Shown here: positions 12,143-23,525 of the stretch, one piece after another
How positions within the stretch are numbered: position 1 is the first letter of the stretch
Layout: each line of letters opens with the position of its first letter
NCBI GenBank assembly: GCA_963082975.1
Contig: OY720344.1
Span: forward strand, 310,001 to 374,000
Length of the DNA: 64,000 nucleotides
DNA from: Labia minor
Taxonomy: Eukaryota; Arthropoda; Insecta; Dermaptera; Spongiphoridae
Direction of reading: 5' to 3'
Made by a program: the position numbers and the translations under genes
Notes under the pieces: model-generated
Databases searched by the model: none
What the model saw: the letters and a program-made list of their open reading frames with translations, nothing else
Told to the model about the DNA's origin: nothing

Positions 12143-12346
12143 TATATATTTAATTTCTTTTACATTGACTGGATCTATTTATATTATTAAAACATTTTTA
12201 TCAATTTCTCTTCATATATCTGTCTGTTTATCTGTTTGCTCTTATGACAAATTGAAATCGATTATTCATCAATTTAAAATTGAGATTGAAAATTTTTATA
12301 GATATTTCATTGGATTCCTAGAAGGTACGAAAGAAATATAATTGAA

Positions 12347-13274
12347 TCCAATAATAATGAATCATTTTTTTAACTTAAGTACCGAGCCAAGGCTCAGGGT
12401 CCCGGTATATATTATAAAAGTGCAATGTGGGTATGTTTTGTGGAGGTAAAGGTTCTAAGGAAACAAACATACTATCAACAAAGCTCAGGGCCAGACACTC
12501 AAATGCTGCGGAGTTCATTTGCAATCCCCATGTTTTTCCCACGGCCAATTATATGTTGCATGTTGTGAGTATGTGATTACACAAATTGGGAAAAAATCAC
12601 TCGAAATGCAATTAAACAAAAAAATTGAAAAGTTAGGCTAAGCAGACGTCTTAAATATTATAAGAGATTCGGCAATTGCAATTACAGATAGCGAGGAAAA
12701 ATTAATGGAGGTTTGAAATTAATAGTGATAAGAAAAAATATTTAGTGACAAAGAGGAACAGTATTAACATACAAAATCTTAATATACAAAATGTAAAATT
12801 TGAATATGTAGAAAAATTGAATGTAATCACGAAGGATAATAATATTTGAGAAGAATTTAAATCGAGGTATCAATCGGGAAACGCCTGTTATCATGCAGTA
12901 AAGAGGCTTATCTCATCAAAATTATTATCAAAGGGAATCAAGTCCATGGACGCATAGGAAGGGATGTAAGAGAGATGGGACAAGGGCTCAGGATAGGGAC
13001 ATTTGGAGAAATATGGCCAAGAACTTTCGAGTATCTTTGAGTTATATAAATAGATAAATATAACATATACAATAATAATATATATAATTAATTTACTGAT
13101 TAAATTAAAATATATTTTAAATAAGAACACAAAAAGAAATGAATGTTTTATGTAATATAATGATTGAAACAAAATGGATGAAAACCTTTTACTACTTTTA
13201 ACCAAATTCGATGTACCACTCGGGGGTACAGGGGGCGGAGCCCCCGTCCAGCCGAAGGCGCTCTGACCAGCTGG
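12347..13274 (+). mobile_element. Helitron with helicase motif fused to LINE RT fragment
   Basis: Order on the plus strand: a palindromic ACCGAGCC..GGCTCAGG hairpin near 12382; a Helitron helicase C-terminal motif at 12471-12575; a LINE reverse-transcriptase fragment from about 12590 to 13050; the AT-rich tail; and the terminal hairpins ending CTGG (13271-13274) with host T. The copy at 19458-20398 is nearly identical but inverted. Here about a dozen bases are missing from the terminal hairpin. Confidence 0.8.
12471..12575 (+). pseudogene. Helitron Rep/Helicase C-terminal fragment
   Basis: Translates as [15 protein letters not shown] then [15 protein letters not shown] then CCEYV. This matches the last helicase motifs of the Pif1-like domain of Helitron transposases (TINKxQGQTL...[16 protein letters not shown]). 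The frame then runs into LINE-derived sequence (IGKKS.., DSAIAITDSEEK), so the helicase is broken off where its C-terminus should continue. An identical motif lies on the minus strand at 20273-20169. Confidence 0.8.
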
Positions 13275-13288
13275 TATACATTTAAATT

Positions 13289-13462
13289 TAGAAGAAAAAA
13301 ACTAATAAAGATATAGTTTTCCTGAGATGTGATCAATAAAACTCTATTTTTCTTTATAAATACTATCTCTGGTGTGAATTTCAAAAAAATCGTTAGAGCG
13401 GTTTTTGAGAACAAAGAAACAGAGAAACAAACAATTTTTACTCTCATAAGAAGATAAGATAT
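13289..13462 (-). mobile_element. Fragment of the TCTTATCTTAT element family (family D end)
   Basis: Minus-strand copy of the 5' region of the element at 21796-23525, with AACCGCTCTAACGATTTTTT and the TTTATAAAGAAAAAT block. It ends at the AAGATAAGAT terminus. Confidence 0.65.
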
Positions 13463-13812
13463 ATACGTTTTTTTAATAAAAAATGCCCTAAAAAATAGAA
13501 TACAAAATACTAATTAAACCTTGAATATTATCCTTTATATATGTCCAACAAAAAAGCGTGGGACGCATATAATAATATTAAATTCTTTATCTACCACTTA
13601 TGTTCATATCATATAATATAATCATATATTAGTGGATGGGATCATTTTTTTATTAGCATTTTAAATGAATTCTTAAATGAAAATGATATATTGATTTAAT
13701 AATATGTTTAATTTAAGATGTAGCAAAATATTGTTATTTGTATTGAAGTGAAGATGATAAGATAAAGGATAAACAGAAGAGGAGTAAAAGAAAAAAAATT
13801 TTAAAACAAAAT

Positions 13813-14442
13813 AAAAATAAGTTGACCTGTGGCCAGGTCCGAACCGACCGACGGTTTGAAGTAAATTAATTTCCAGCTACAGAAACAATTTCAAATAATT
13901 TTAATATATCTATTAATGTAATAAAACACAGATATGGATACATAAATAATAAATATAAACATTTTTAATTTTATTTTATTTATAATATATATGCAACACC
14001 AGGCTGTGACGTCATGAATGGCTGGATGACGTCATATAATTTTAAATCAAGAAAAAACTAATAAATATGATTTTTCTCGAGGATAAAACCAATACAAAGT
14101 GCATAATTCGTGGTGGCATATAAAAAAATCTCCTCATGTGAAATTTGGTGTGAAAATAACCCTTCCCTTCCTGTCGTCGATCGCTAATACTACCACTTCC
14201 GGTTTCCGGAATTGCACCAAAAGTTGATCAATTCATCCCACTGATGCATTAAGTAAATATACCAAATTTCATCAAAATCGGTTGAGCCGTTCAGGCTGTA
14301 CACATCTATACGGACGGACAGACATCATGCTAAAAATACTTTTTTCTGTTTAGAAAATGCATGATTCGTGGAGATATGTAAAAATCTCCACATGTGAAAT
14401 TTGGTGTGAAAACAATACCTCCCTTACTATCGTCGGTCGGTA
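13813..14442 (-). mobile_element. HINE family A, full length
   Basis: Inverted full copy. Subterminal repeats ACCGACCGACG (13843-13853) and CGTCGGTCGGT (14431-14441), hairpin ACCTGTGGCCAGGT (13825-13838), shortened GTCY tract near 14318-14330. Confidence 0.85.
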
Positions 14443-14556
14443 ATAATTCGTAAACTAATCTTTTGATGTAAGTAAAAATAGACAATAAAATAATCATATA
14501 TAGAACATGTCATATCAATTTAATACAAAATAATTACATAATTGGTTGAATTGATA

Positions 14557-14593
<37 letters not shown>

Positions 14594-14610
14594 AATAATA
14601 ATAATAATAA
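14557..14610. repeat. (ATT)n(AAT)n palindromic microsatellite
   Basis: About nine ATT units are followed directly by about seven AAT units, so the tract is self-complementary and can form a long hairpin. 14611-14941 is otherwise unassigned. Confidence 0.85.
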
Positions 14611-14949
14611 AACTGAGAGAGTTATTTTCTTATTGGTTGCCTCATATAAATGATAAAAACATTTTCTGCAATTTTAACAATGCTGAAATGAGGTGATATT
14701 CACTGAATAAAAAAATATTTCAAAATTGGTCCAGACCTTTGGAATAATTTTATTCACGGCCAAAGAATTTATAGTTCAAAAATATTGTTTCATTCTATCT
14801 CTATTATATAGTCATTATTTTTTTTTTATTATTCACTTGATTAGATTAATTTAAATTGACATAAGCCGTTTGTCATTTTAAGCATAGATATTTAAGACCT
14901 CTTGTTAATAAGATCTCCTATCTAATTATCTATCTCTGTGGCTCTATGC

Positions 14950-15248
14950 CAGAGGTTCTTAAACTTATGTACTCCGCGAACCACCACTTGAAAAAATTTT
15001 TTTTGACGGACCCCATCCCAACTTTAGGTACTTTACGTCATTTTATATTAGTTAATTTCTGACTTACGATCTCATAAGAACAAGGATATATGACGAATAT
15101 TTCTAACAGTGATTGGTGAATAACGATTTTTTTGCATATTGTAGAACACATTTTATTAGTATTGAAGAAAGAAAATTCAGCTTTGCGGGCCCTCAGTAAA
15201 GGCTTCTCCGACCCCCAGGGGTCCGCGGACCACAGTTTAAGACCTCTG
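14950..15248 (+). mobile_element. Non-autonomous hAT element with 8-bp target duplication
   Basis: Begins CAGAGGTTCTTAAACT and ends AGTTTAAGACCTCTG, matching inverted ends. It is flanked by the exact 8-bp duplication CTCTATGC at 14942-14949 and 15249-15256. The ends (CAGAGG) and 8-bp duplication identify hAT. The internal GGGGTCCGCGGACCAC near the 3' end is typical of such MITEs. It is inserted in a LINE tail, whose sequence resumes at 15257. The 100-codon frame starting at 15132 is spurious. Confidence 0.92.
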
Positions 15249-15256
15249 CTCTATGC

Positions 15257-15424
15257 AACTCGAAAATTCTTGGCCGCAGCAAACGAAATTTCTTCAAGAG
15301 CCCCCTATCCTAAGCTAGAACCATCCTTGGTCTTCCAACCGGACGTCTTCCACGAATATATTTTTTTGGCCATTCTTTTCTCTCCCATTCTAGCCACGTA
15401 TCCTGTCCTTTGCAGCCTATATAT
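15257..15424 (-). pseudogene. LINE 3' terminal fragment
   Basis: On the minus strand it reads through ..AARMGEK/..NFRV, with the GCGGCCAAGAATTTTCGAGTT block shared with the LINE tails at 41691 and 59700. The GATA-type LINE tail lies at 14914-14948 and is separated from this fragment by the hAT insertion. Confidence 0.6.
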
Positions 15425-15477
15425 TTTAATTTAATCAATAAATTAAGTATATATTTTATTGTATCTTAATTTATCTA

Positions 15478-15775
15478 ATTTTATTATTCTAGCTAAAATT
15501 GTATATATATTTGTCAATGGGATCTCAGAAACAGTCCTAACACACCATAGATAGTATTTATAAAGAAAAATCGATCTGTATTGGTTTCATCCTCGGGAAA
15601 AATCATCTTCATTAGTGTTCTCTTAATTTAAATATATCTGACGTCATAGCAAGTCACCCAGACATTCATGAAGTCGATGCCAGCGCCTCCTATAATATCT
15701 TTTCTTATATTATAAATAAATTAAAATTAAAAATATTTATGTTATATCCATATTTGTTTCACAACGTTTAGAAGA
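15478..15775 (+). mobile_element. Diverged family D fragment
   Basis: TATTCTAGCTAAAATTGTAT starts the fragment. It is followed by diverged versions of the AACCGCTCTAACG and TTTATAAAGAAAAAT blocks and by the TCCTCGGGAAAAATCATC and TGACGTCA motifs shared with family A. Confidence 0.55.
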
Positions 15776-15839
15776 TCTATCTATCAATATATTGGATCAT
15801 ACAGCACCTCCGTAAATAATTCCGTACAAAATATAAACT

Positions 15840-16275
15840 ATCTACTCAGACCGCCTTTTTTTTTACTATCCCCAATTCTTTTCACTCTTCACCTCCCATT
15901 TATATTTTCTGAACGATAGCCTCTAACTATATATCTTTCTATATCTATTTACCATATATAAGTACTGTTTATACATTTGGCACTCTTCGCACCTAGACGG
16001 GGGCTCTGCCCCTGTACCATGTATTTGGTTGAAAGTTTATATGTAAAAGGTTTTCATCCATTTTGTTTCAATCCATATATTCCATAAAACATTCATTTGT
16101 TTTTGTATTCTTATTTAAAATATATATTTTAATTTGATCAGTAAATTAATTATATATTATTATTGTATATGTTATATCTATCTATCTATCTCTGTGGCTC
16201 TACGGTCTTGAAAGTTCTTGGCCGCAACATGGACATTTCTCCAAGTGTTCCTTCATACATTGTCTACCCATAATA
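15840..16275 (-). mobile_element. Helitron 3' end with LINE tail, decayed
   Basis: Minus-strand family tail. The terminal hairpin is split by unrelated sequence (15860-15975). GACGGGGGCTCTGCCCC, the ATTTTGTTTCAAT block and a short LINE end (AAGTTCTTGGCCGCAAC near 16212) remain. Confidence 0.6.
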
Positions 16276-16277
16276 AT

Positions 16278-16400
16278 ATCTTACTTGAAAATGAAAATGA
16301 AAATGAGATCAAAATTAAAATTATTTATTCAAATAATCTTAAAAAATAAAAGGGGTAATAATAGTCGCAATGTGAATGTTTTTAGTGTGTGTTAAATAAT
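16278..16400 (+). repeat. Short dispersed repeat (family M)
   Basis: TTACTTGAAAATGAAAATG, then GAGATCAAAATTAAAATT, then CAATGTGAATGTTTTTA. It recurs at 49488-49610 (plus) and about 21400-21520 (minus). 16401-16850 is AT-rich and unassigned. Confidence 0.55.
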
Positions 16401-16849
16401 TTAAAAGAACATAAATTAAAAAAAAATAGTCATAAAATATACAATTTACACAAATTATTGGAGGATTCTCTTCTATCCATCTTCTATAACATTGTTTATT
16501 TCATGTTTGGTTAAAGATCTCCATCAATAAATTAACCTATTAACGATAAATGTGCTTTGATTATGTGATGGTGGCTTCAATCTTGTATTAAAGTGAATTT
16601 CGAAATGTGTAAATACAAATCCTTACCTAATATACGATGAATGAATGAATGCCTAATGTTTTATAAAGTTATGATATGGAGCTATCTTGAAGAACATTAG
16701 CTATGCATGCATTGGGCAACAAAATAAATGTTATGTATATTAACTAGTAATTGTTATTTCTAGGATTTTAATTTGAAATGCCAATGATGATATAGGTAAA
16801 TGGGAAATTAGAGGAGGCAAGAGATTATTAGCTAAGATTAGCAGTATAT

Positions 16850-17470
16850 CAATTCGGGGTCAACATTAGATCAAATATCCGCTCAATTAGATATTAGAAA
16901 AAACGAGATTAAATTGTTCTGTTAATAATTAATTGTCAACTTTAACAAATCATATAATCTACAGATCGAGGAAAACATTTTATAATTAGGATTACAAATC
17001 AATTATTTTGAATCATTCTCATTAGTCATGAGGAAAGACTTAGGTGGTAGGAATAAAGTTCAGAAATATTTGAAATTCGAAATGGATTAAAACAAATTTT
17101 ATTTAATCTAGCATTAGAATACGTGAATAGACAAATTGAGTAGAAATCGAATGCAATCCAAATACATAGATCAAAAAAGTTAAGAATTAGGTTACGGGGA
17201 CGATTTGAATATATTATCATATTCATGATATTCAATTAAAGGAAATAGCTTAGAAAATTTAATAGACAAAAGTAGGAAACATGTAGGATCCGAAATCTAT
17301 AATACTAAGTTTAAGTATTTATTATCAGTGAAGAATAGAAATGAGATAAATAAGAGTATTAACGTACCAAAACGTATAATTTGAAAATGTATAAAAATTT
17401 AAATACTTAGAATTATATCATTGAAATTATTATTAAAATTATGGTTACATTCAATGACTAACAATAAGAC
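16850..17470 (+). pseudogene. Degenerate non-LTR reverse transcriptase
   Basis: Frames broken by many stops keep the catalytic region LGYGDDLNIL (about 17188-17217) and downstream KFKYLE. This is an old LINE copy of a lineage related to, but more diverged than, the copies at 26381 and 61325. Confidence 0.55.
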
Positions 17471-19450
17471 AAAATACAGACAAATGAAATGGTATTATGA
17501 AAAATAAAAAATAAAACAAAAAAACAATTAAAAATTGTTATAATTAAACGTTTTATGAATTTAAATAAAGAAAAAACATTAGAATTGAAATAAATAGAAT
17601 ATTTAAATTATTATTGTTTATTATATAAAATTGTATATTTTGTAATTCTAATTTATATATAAGATATTGTGAATTGGTTGTTAACTTGAAAAACAAAAAT
17701 TAAAGGAGTGCAACTAGGAGAGCATCGGACCGCAAAAAGGCAACGGAGCCCCCCACCCCCCACCCCTCCCCACGCCTTGTCTCTCGACATGATGAAATTA
17801 CAATTTCAAGAACACTGGGTGCCATCCTTCACTTGTTAGGTGACATTTGAGGAGATCACAACTCAACAACATCTTAAGAAGAAAACGAATAAAACGAAAA
17901 AATAATAAAAACTAAAAAGGACAAGAACAAGAAGAACCATCATTCGATAATTGTGTGTTGTGCATTTATTTATTGGTTTTATCTTATTTTCAATAATAAA
18001 AATTAATAATATAATATATGCATTGTTCAATGGGATGGGATGGTAAAGATTGAAGAGAATAGAAGAATAAGGTTTCAATGTCAATGGACGCCTACCAGCA
18101 GCCCTTTTATCGTAAGTTGAATTTATAATAATTATAATTTATTTAATTTTCAAAAAATAATAACAAGATGTGTACAATATTATTTTTTTCTGTAGATATT
18201 TATAAACAAAAAAAAATGATATGCTATTTTATGCGAGAATTTAAAACCAAGCAAGGAGTCGTTATATTAAAAAAAAAATATTTTATTTTTGGATTCTATT
18301 AACAAATTTTTAGAACATAGGTGTATATAGGTACGACTTTCCCTACGTTCTTTAAAAAAATAATTTTTTCTTTCTTTTAAGAAGGTATACAATCAATCTG
18401 TCTAATGAATATAAGTAATAAGTAATTTGTGTAAAGTAAGAATAAATCATAAATATGATTTTATTAGTGAGTGACCAAGAGAAGAGATAAATATCATGCC
18501 AGGCAACACATTTCCACTTTCACAAATAAACTCACCAAAATCCCTTTTCAAAACCATCTTCAAAAATCATCAAAATATTATATCAACGAAATATAAAATA
18601 GATAAATAATAATAATAATAATAATATTAATAAGTAAAAAGTAATTTAAGTATTTTTAAAGTACTTAACGGTCATCAAATTGATAAATGATTATCTCAGG
18701 TATATTGTGACATATGTTATATGTACTTTGGTCACTCGATTGGAGTTCCAAAGATTTTTTTGTGTGTGGGGGAGGGTGTGACCTCGTTGTATTTAAAAGT
18801 ATATGTTACTATATAAAACTATTTGTGCCATTATGCCAAGTAATTAATAAACTATTTTTAATATTAGTACTCTATTAATTGAAATCTTTATTTTTAATTT
18901 ATTTGAACACCTTCATACAATTTTAATACTAAATGAAATGCTAAGAGAAAAATAAGACCGTGAGATTTGCAAAAAAAGAAAAGAGAAATTTTAAATCAAC
19001 CTTTCTATTATAAGATTTTCAAGATAATTTTTCTATGATTTTGTTTTTAATAGAATTATATAAATTTATAAATTTGTATTTATTTTTATTTATCTAGATA
19101 AGCAAATTTAAATTTAGTACTTTTATATTATAGATGTACATTATAAGTAAGAATCTACATAGATATCAATAATTGTATTTTCTTATTCAAAGGTAGGTCA
19201 AAATGTTTATTATAAAAAAAAAGCAAATTTTCTATTCAAAGAATATTATGGGAAGCATGTCAATGCCAATGTCATTGCCAATCCCAATCCCAATCCCAAT
19301 CTCAATATTAAATAACAAAAGATACTACTATAAGAAATCAATTCATTGATAAGTATTCTAGTTATTCAATAAATATTCATTTTTATTCAATCTACAAATG
19401 TAAAAATCAAAAAAAATTATTATTTATATATTATATTAAATGGAAATTAA
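17471..19450. other. Gene-free AT-rich interval
   Basis: A less AT-rich patch at 17700-17870 (with a C-rich run near 17745-17772) and imperfect CCAATC hexamers at 19257-19305 are the only structure seen. Small open frames here show no coding signature. Confidence 0.35.
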
Positions 19451-19457
19451 TATAACA

Positions 19458-20640
19458 CCAGCTGGTCAGAGCGCCTTCGGCGCTCTTCACAGCTGGACGG
19501 GGGCTCCGCCCCCTGTACCCCCGAGTGGTACATCGTATTTGGTTAAAAGTAGTAAAAGGTTTTCATCCATTTTGTTTCAATCATTATATTACATAAAACA
19601 TTCATTTCTTTTTGTGTTCTTATTTAAAATATATTTTAATTTAATCAGTAAATTAATTATATATATTATTATTGTATATGTTATATTTATCTATTTATAT
19701 AACTCAAAGATACTCGAAAGTTCTTGGCCATATTTCTCCAAATGTCCCTATCCTGAGCCCTTGTCCCATCTCTCTTACATCCCTTCCTATGCGTCCATGG
19801 ACTTGATTCCCTTTGATAATAATTTTGATGAGATAAGCCTCTTTACTGCATGATAACAGGCGTTTCCCGATTGATACCTCGATTTAAATTCTTCTCAAAT
19901 ATTATTATCCTTCGTGATTACATTCAATTTTTCTACATATTCAAATTTTACATTTTGTATATTAAGATTTTGTATGTTAATACTGTTCCTCTTTGTCACT
20001 AAATATTTTTTCTTATCACTATTAATTTTAAACCTCCATTAATTTTTCCTCGCTATCTGTAATTGCAATTGCCGAATCTCTTATAATATTTAAGACGTCT
20101 GCTTAGCCTAACTTTTCAATTTTTTTGTTTAATTGCATTTCGAGTGATTTTTTCCCAATTTGTGTAATCACATACTCACAACATGCAACATATAATTGGC
20201 CGTGGGAAAAACATGGGGATTGCAAATGAACTCCGCAGCATTTGAGTGTCTGGCCCTGAGCTTTGTTGATAGTATGTTTGTTTCCTTAGAACCTTTACCT
20301 CCACAAAACATACCCACATTGCACTTTTATAATATATACCGGGACCCTGAGCCTTGGCTCGGTACTTAAGTTAAAAAAATGATTCATTATTATTGGATTT
20401 GGCTGGTAATATTAATACCTGGGATTTTTAATTATTTATTACAATTATTAAATGTTACACATTTGCATCAATCTGATTAAAATGAATGAACTTGTGCTCC
20501 TCAATAATACATAAATATATAATAAATATATATATTTTTTTTTCTATAGTGTTTTTTTGAAAAACTGTTTAGCGCTCCAAGTGGTTATAAAACAAAGAAT
20601 TTTAGCTAGTATAATAAGATTAATCCAAGTAATATCGTCT
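19458..20640 (-). mobile_element. Helitron-LINE chimera, inverted near-identical copy
   Basis: Minus strand: CTGG at 19461-19458 next to host T, a complete terminal hairpin (AGAGCGCC..GGCGCTCT), the LINE RT fragment, the helicase motif (20273-20169), the GAGCC..GGCTC hairpin near 20345, then the 3' part of the family E element to about 20620. The span 19458-20398 is almost identical to 12347-13274. A 104-residue frame within both is the same at every residue. Confidence 0.8.
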
Positions 20641-21795
20641 ATTTCTATTCGACACTATTTTCACTCCTTATGGTAGCGGCCCAGTCGATGATGTTATATG
20701 GATCGTTAATTAACCATTAACCATTCACCGAATCGCCATTCAAATAATAACATACAAACAGAAAAGTAGGCGTGTTGATATAAAATATATACCTGTGACA
20801 CCGAACTATCACTCGACCCTTTAACCAATTTATACAATTTATTTCTATATACTTTAAAAATTTTACAATTTTTTAATTTAATCAGTAAATTAATTATATA
20901 TTATTATTACTATTTGTGTTTCCGGCATTTTGAAAATCGTATGATTCCTTTTTGATTTTTTTTTCATCAGCTTCGGGGTCACCACTTGTTAATTTTTAAT
21001 TAATAACAACAAAGATAATTTATTTATTCTTACACTTTTTATTTAAGCCAAAGCTTTGTACATGTTAGTTTATAATAATGTTTACTAATACATCTCATTA
21101 ATCAACAATTAACAATCTAATTAATTATATCAAAAAATATAAACAACTTAATATTTATGATAAAAATAAAATTGCCTTAAAATCTAAAATTTATTACAAT
21201 TATTATAATTCATAATTATTTATTTTCTAATGAATTATTATTAATGTTATTATTTTATTAATTTAAAAATTAAATTATTTTTAATGCACTGCTCAATGTC
21301 GCCAAATTCAAAATCAGTGTTTGACACTACAGTTGTAATTGCATATATATATAATTGGCCTTTTTATAAAAATATATTAAGATCATATAAATTGGAATTT
21401 GTCATCCAAAGAATATCTATATATATTTGTTTTTATTTATAATACACGAAAACATTCAAAATTATATGAATAAATAATTTTAATTTTGATCTCATAATTG
21501 GATTTTCATTTTCAAGTAAGTAAGATAGCTGAATCGAGATAGATAGATATAACATTTACAATAATAATGTTACGGATTCGTTCTATAATAAATTGATGAT
21601 GTCATTTAATTCTCCTACTATATATCGAATCGAATATAAAGATAAATCTTCAAAACGTTGTGTGAAACAATTTCAAATAATTTAAATGTATATCTATTAA
21701 TAAAATTAAAAAAGATAAAATTAAATAAGAACCCAAAAACAAATAAATGTTTTATCTCATATATACTAATTGAATATTTAGTATATTATATTTTA
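20641..21795. other. Repeat-derived AT-rich interval
   Basis: Contains a decayed family E tail near 20800-20830 and a Helitron tail scrap near 20875-20905. A family M copy (minus) lies at about 21400-21520. 21582-21665 recurs in direct orientation at 23528-23617, so it flanks the element at 21796-23525. Confidence 0.45.
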
Positions 21796-22237
21796 TCTTA
21801 TCTTATTATGCTAGCTAAAATTGTATATATCTATCTATCTATTTATCTATAGCCATTGGTTCTCAAAAACCGCTCTAACGATTTTTTTCAAATTCACACT
21901 AGATATAGTATTTATAAAGAAAAATTAAGTTTTATTGATGATATCTCTTGAAACATACAGCTTCATTATTAATTTCTTAATTGAAAATTATATCTGGAAA
22001 ACGTCAAAATTGGCATCCATTTTTATTTTTTAACTGAAATTGTATTAATATTTTTTTTTATTTAAAATATTTTAAAATTTATTATTTAATTTCGAAATAA
22101 AATTAAAAATATTTATTTTTAATAAAATATATATAGATATTTATTAATCTCTCTCAAAAAAAAAAAAATAAAAAACAACAAATACATACTGCCTGCTAAG
22201 ACAGTAAAAAAATATCAATTTTTTATATAAATATATA

Positions 22238-22312
22238 TAGTCCAGAGGGTAGATTGATGTTTTAACGAGTGGATTTCGTCGGTTCGAAACTCGCCGGGTG
22301 AATCGTTATTTA
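22238..22312 (+). other. tRNA-like pol III box pair inside element, decayed D arm
   Basis: TAGTCCAGAGGGTAG resembles an A box and GGTTCGAAACT (22281-22291) a B box, about 30 bases apart. The equivalent in the sister element at 63424-63492 has a perfect four-pair D stem. It is not a functional tRNA: the acceptor stem does not pair. Confidence 0.5.
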
Positions 22313-22796
22313 AAAATGAAAATAATGAATTTGTTATTTTTTTTTCTTTTTATCTATTGTTTACTTTTTAATAAATTACTATTTTATATTTATTTATTCA
22401 TTGTTCTTTTATTAAGTTTTAGATAGTTTTATAATTTTTAATATTTTTTCAATAAAGTATTATTTAATATATTTATTAATATTATTTTATTTATTATTAT
22501 TGAGTACCCGAAGTTCCATTCAGTTTAATCAGATTGATGCAATGATGCAACATTTAATAATTGTAATATTGTAATAGATTTCTATCTTGAAAATTGTTAC
22601 ATATTATTCAGGATATTTTAAAAACAATTTCTTTCTTTAATTAATATTCATTTTTTCTATAAGTCAGATATATTTCCAAATATTAAATAATTTTTGAAGT
22701 GAAAACTTCTTTAGCGGCGTTGAGCACTTTTGCTAGCGCACATTACGTCTGCTTTCAAATTTCTTATAACAGAGCGCGAAATTTGAATTGTCATTA

Positions 22797-22947
22797 GAAC
22801 TGTTTTATAAATTATCTCTAACATATAAATATATATTTATTATGTAAAGTTCATTTCATATATACATATATAATCAAAATTATACGAAATGAACTTCACA
22901 TAATAAATATATATTTTATGTTAGAGATAAGAATTATAAAACAGTTC
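22797..22947. repeat. Large internal palindrome
   Basis: Arms of about 60 bp, from GAACTGTTTTATAA to its reverse complement TTATAAAACAGTTC, enclose an ATATA-rich loop. The same palindrome lies at 62734-62886. Confidence 0.75.
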
Positions 22948-23068
22948 GTATTGCAATATTTTAAACAAAGTTGTGTATTTATATATATATAAATATAAGT
23001 TACAAATTTGTTTAAAATATATGTTTAAAATAATATATAAGTTATATATATATACATGCATATGAAAT

Positions 23069-23251
23069 TCATCTTTCTCGTGAAATAGCGCGAATTTCGT
23101 CTGTTTTAAAATTTCTTACGCAGAAGTTTTCACTTCTGTCGGCCAGTCCCACGACTGCCAATTTTGCTTTGTTAATTTCGAAAAGCTGCAAAGCACGTTT
23201 TTTGTCTTTAGTTTGTTTTATAACCACTTGGGGCGCTAAACAGTTTTTCAA
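23069..23251 (-). CDS. Short conserved frame inside transposable element, unknown
   Basis: 60 codons ending ..NFKTDEIRAISRER. A polypyrimidine-AG (TTTTTCTATAG) lies just upstream on the minus strand, as if an exon start had been captured. In the sister copy (62439-62610, plus) the same sequence is frameshifted by a single A in an A run and so is not under obvious constraint. I do not recognise the protein. Confidence 0.25.
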   Translation of the reverse strand: MKNCLAPQVVIKQTKDKKRALQLFEINKAKLAVVGLADRSENFCVRNFKTDEIRAISRER

Positions 23252-23525
23252 AAAAACACTATAGAAAAAAAATATATGTACCTATATATTATATATTTAT
23301 GTATTATTGAGGAGCACAAGTTCATTCATTTTAATCAGATTGATGCAAATGTGTAACATTTAATAATTGTAATAAATAATTAAAGAATTGTATATCAATA
23401 TTTTTTAAAGGGTAGAGCGAGAGCTCGGTGTCCCAGGTATTAATATTACCAGCCAAATCCAATAATAATGAATCATTTTTTTTAACTTTTAACTTTTTAA
23501 CCGAGGCTCGGGGTCCCGGTACTAA

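Larger units (their letters stand above)
21796..23525 (+). mobile_element. 1.73-kb Helitron-like element, families D+E (TC...CTAA)
   Basis: Begins TCTTATCTTATTATGCTAGC after host A. It ends with a GC hairpin remnant (GAGGCTCGGGGTCCCGG) and CTAA (23522-23525) before host T. Internal parts: AACCGCTCTAACGA block, tRNA-like segment (22238-22312), large palindrome (22797-22947), minus-strand 60-codon frame (23251-23069). The copy at 62157-63753 (minus) has the same order, and 37550-38160 is a deletion derivative. The ends suggest Helitron-type mobility; no transposase is encoded. Confidence 0.7.

Noticed and set aside
19440-19853. 137-codon frame as a host membrane protein
   Set aside because: It reads antisense through the Helitron tail and the LINE fragment and recurs in the other transposon copy.
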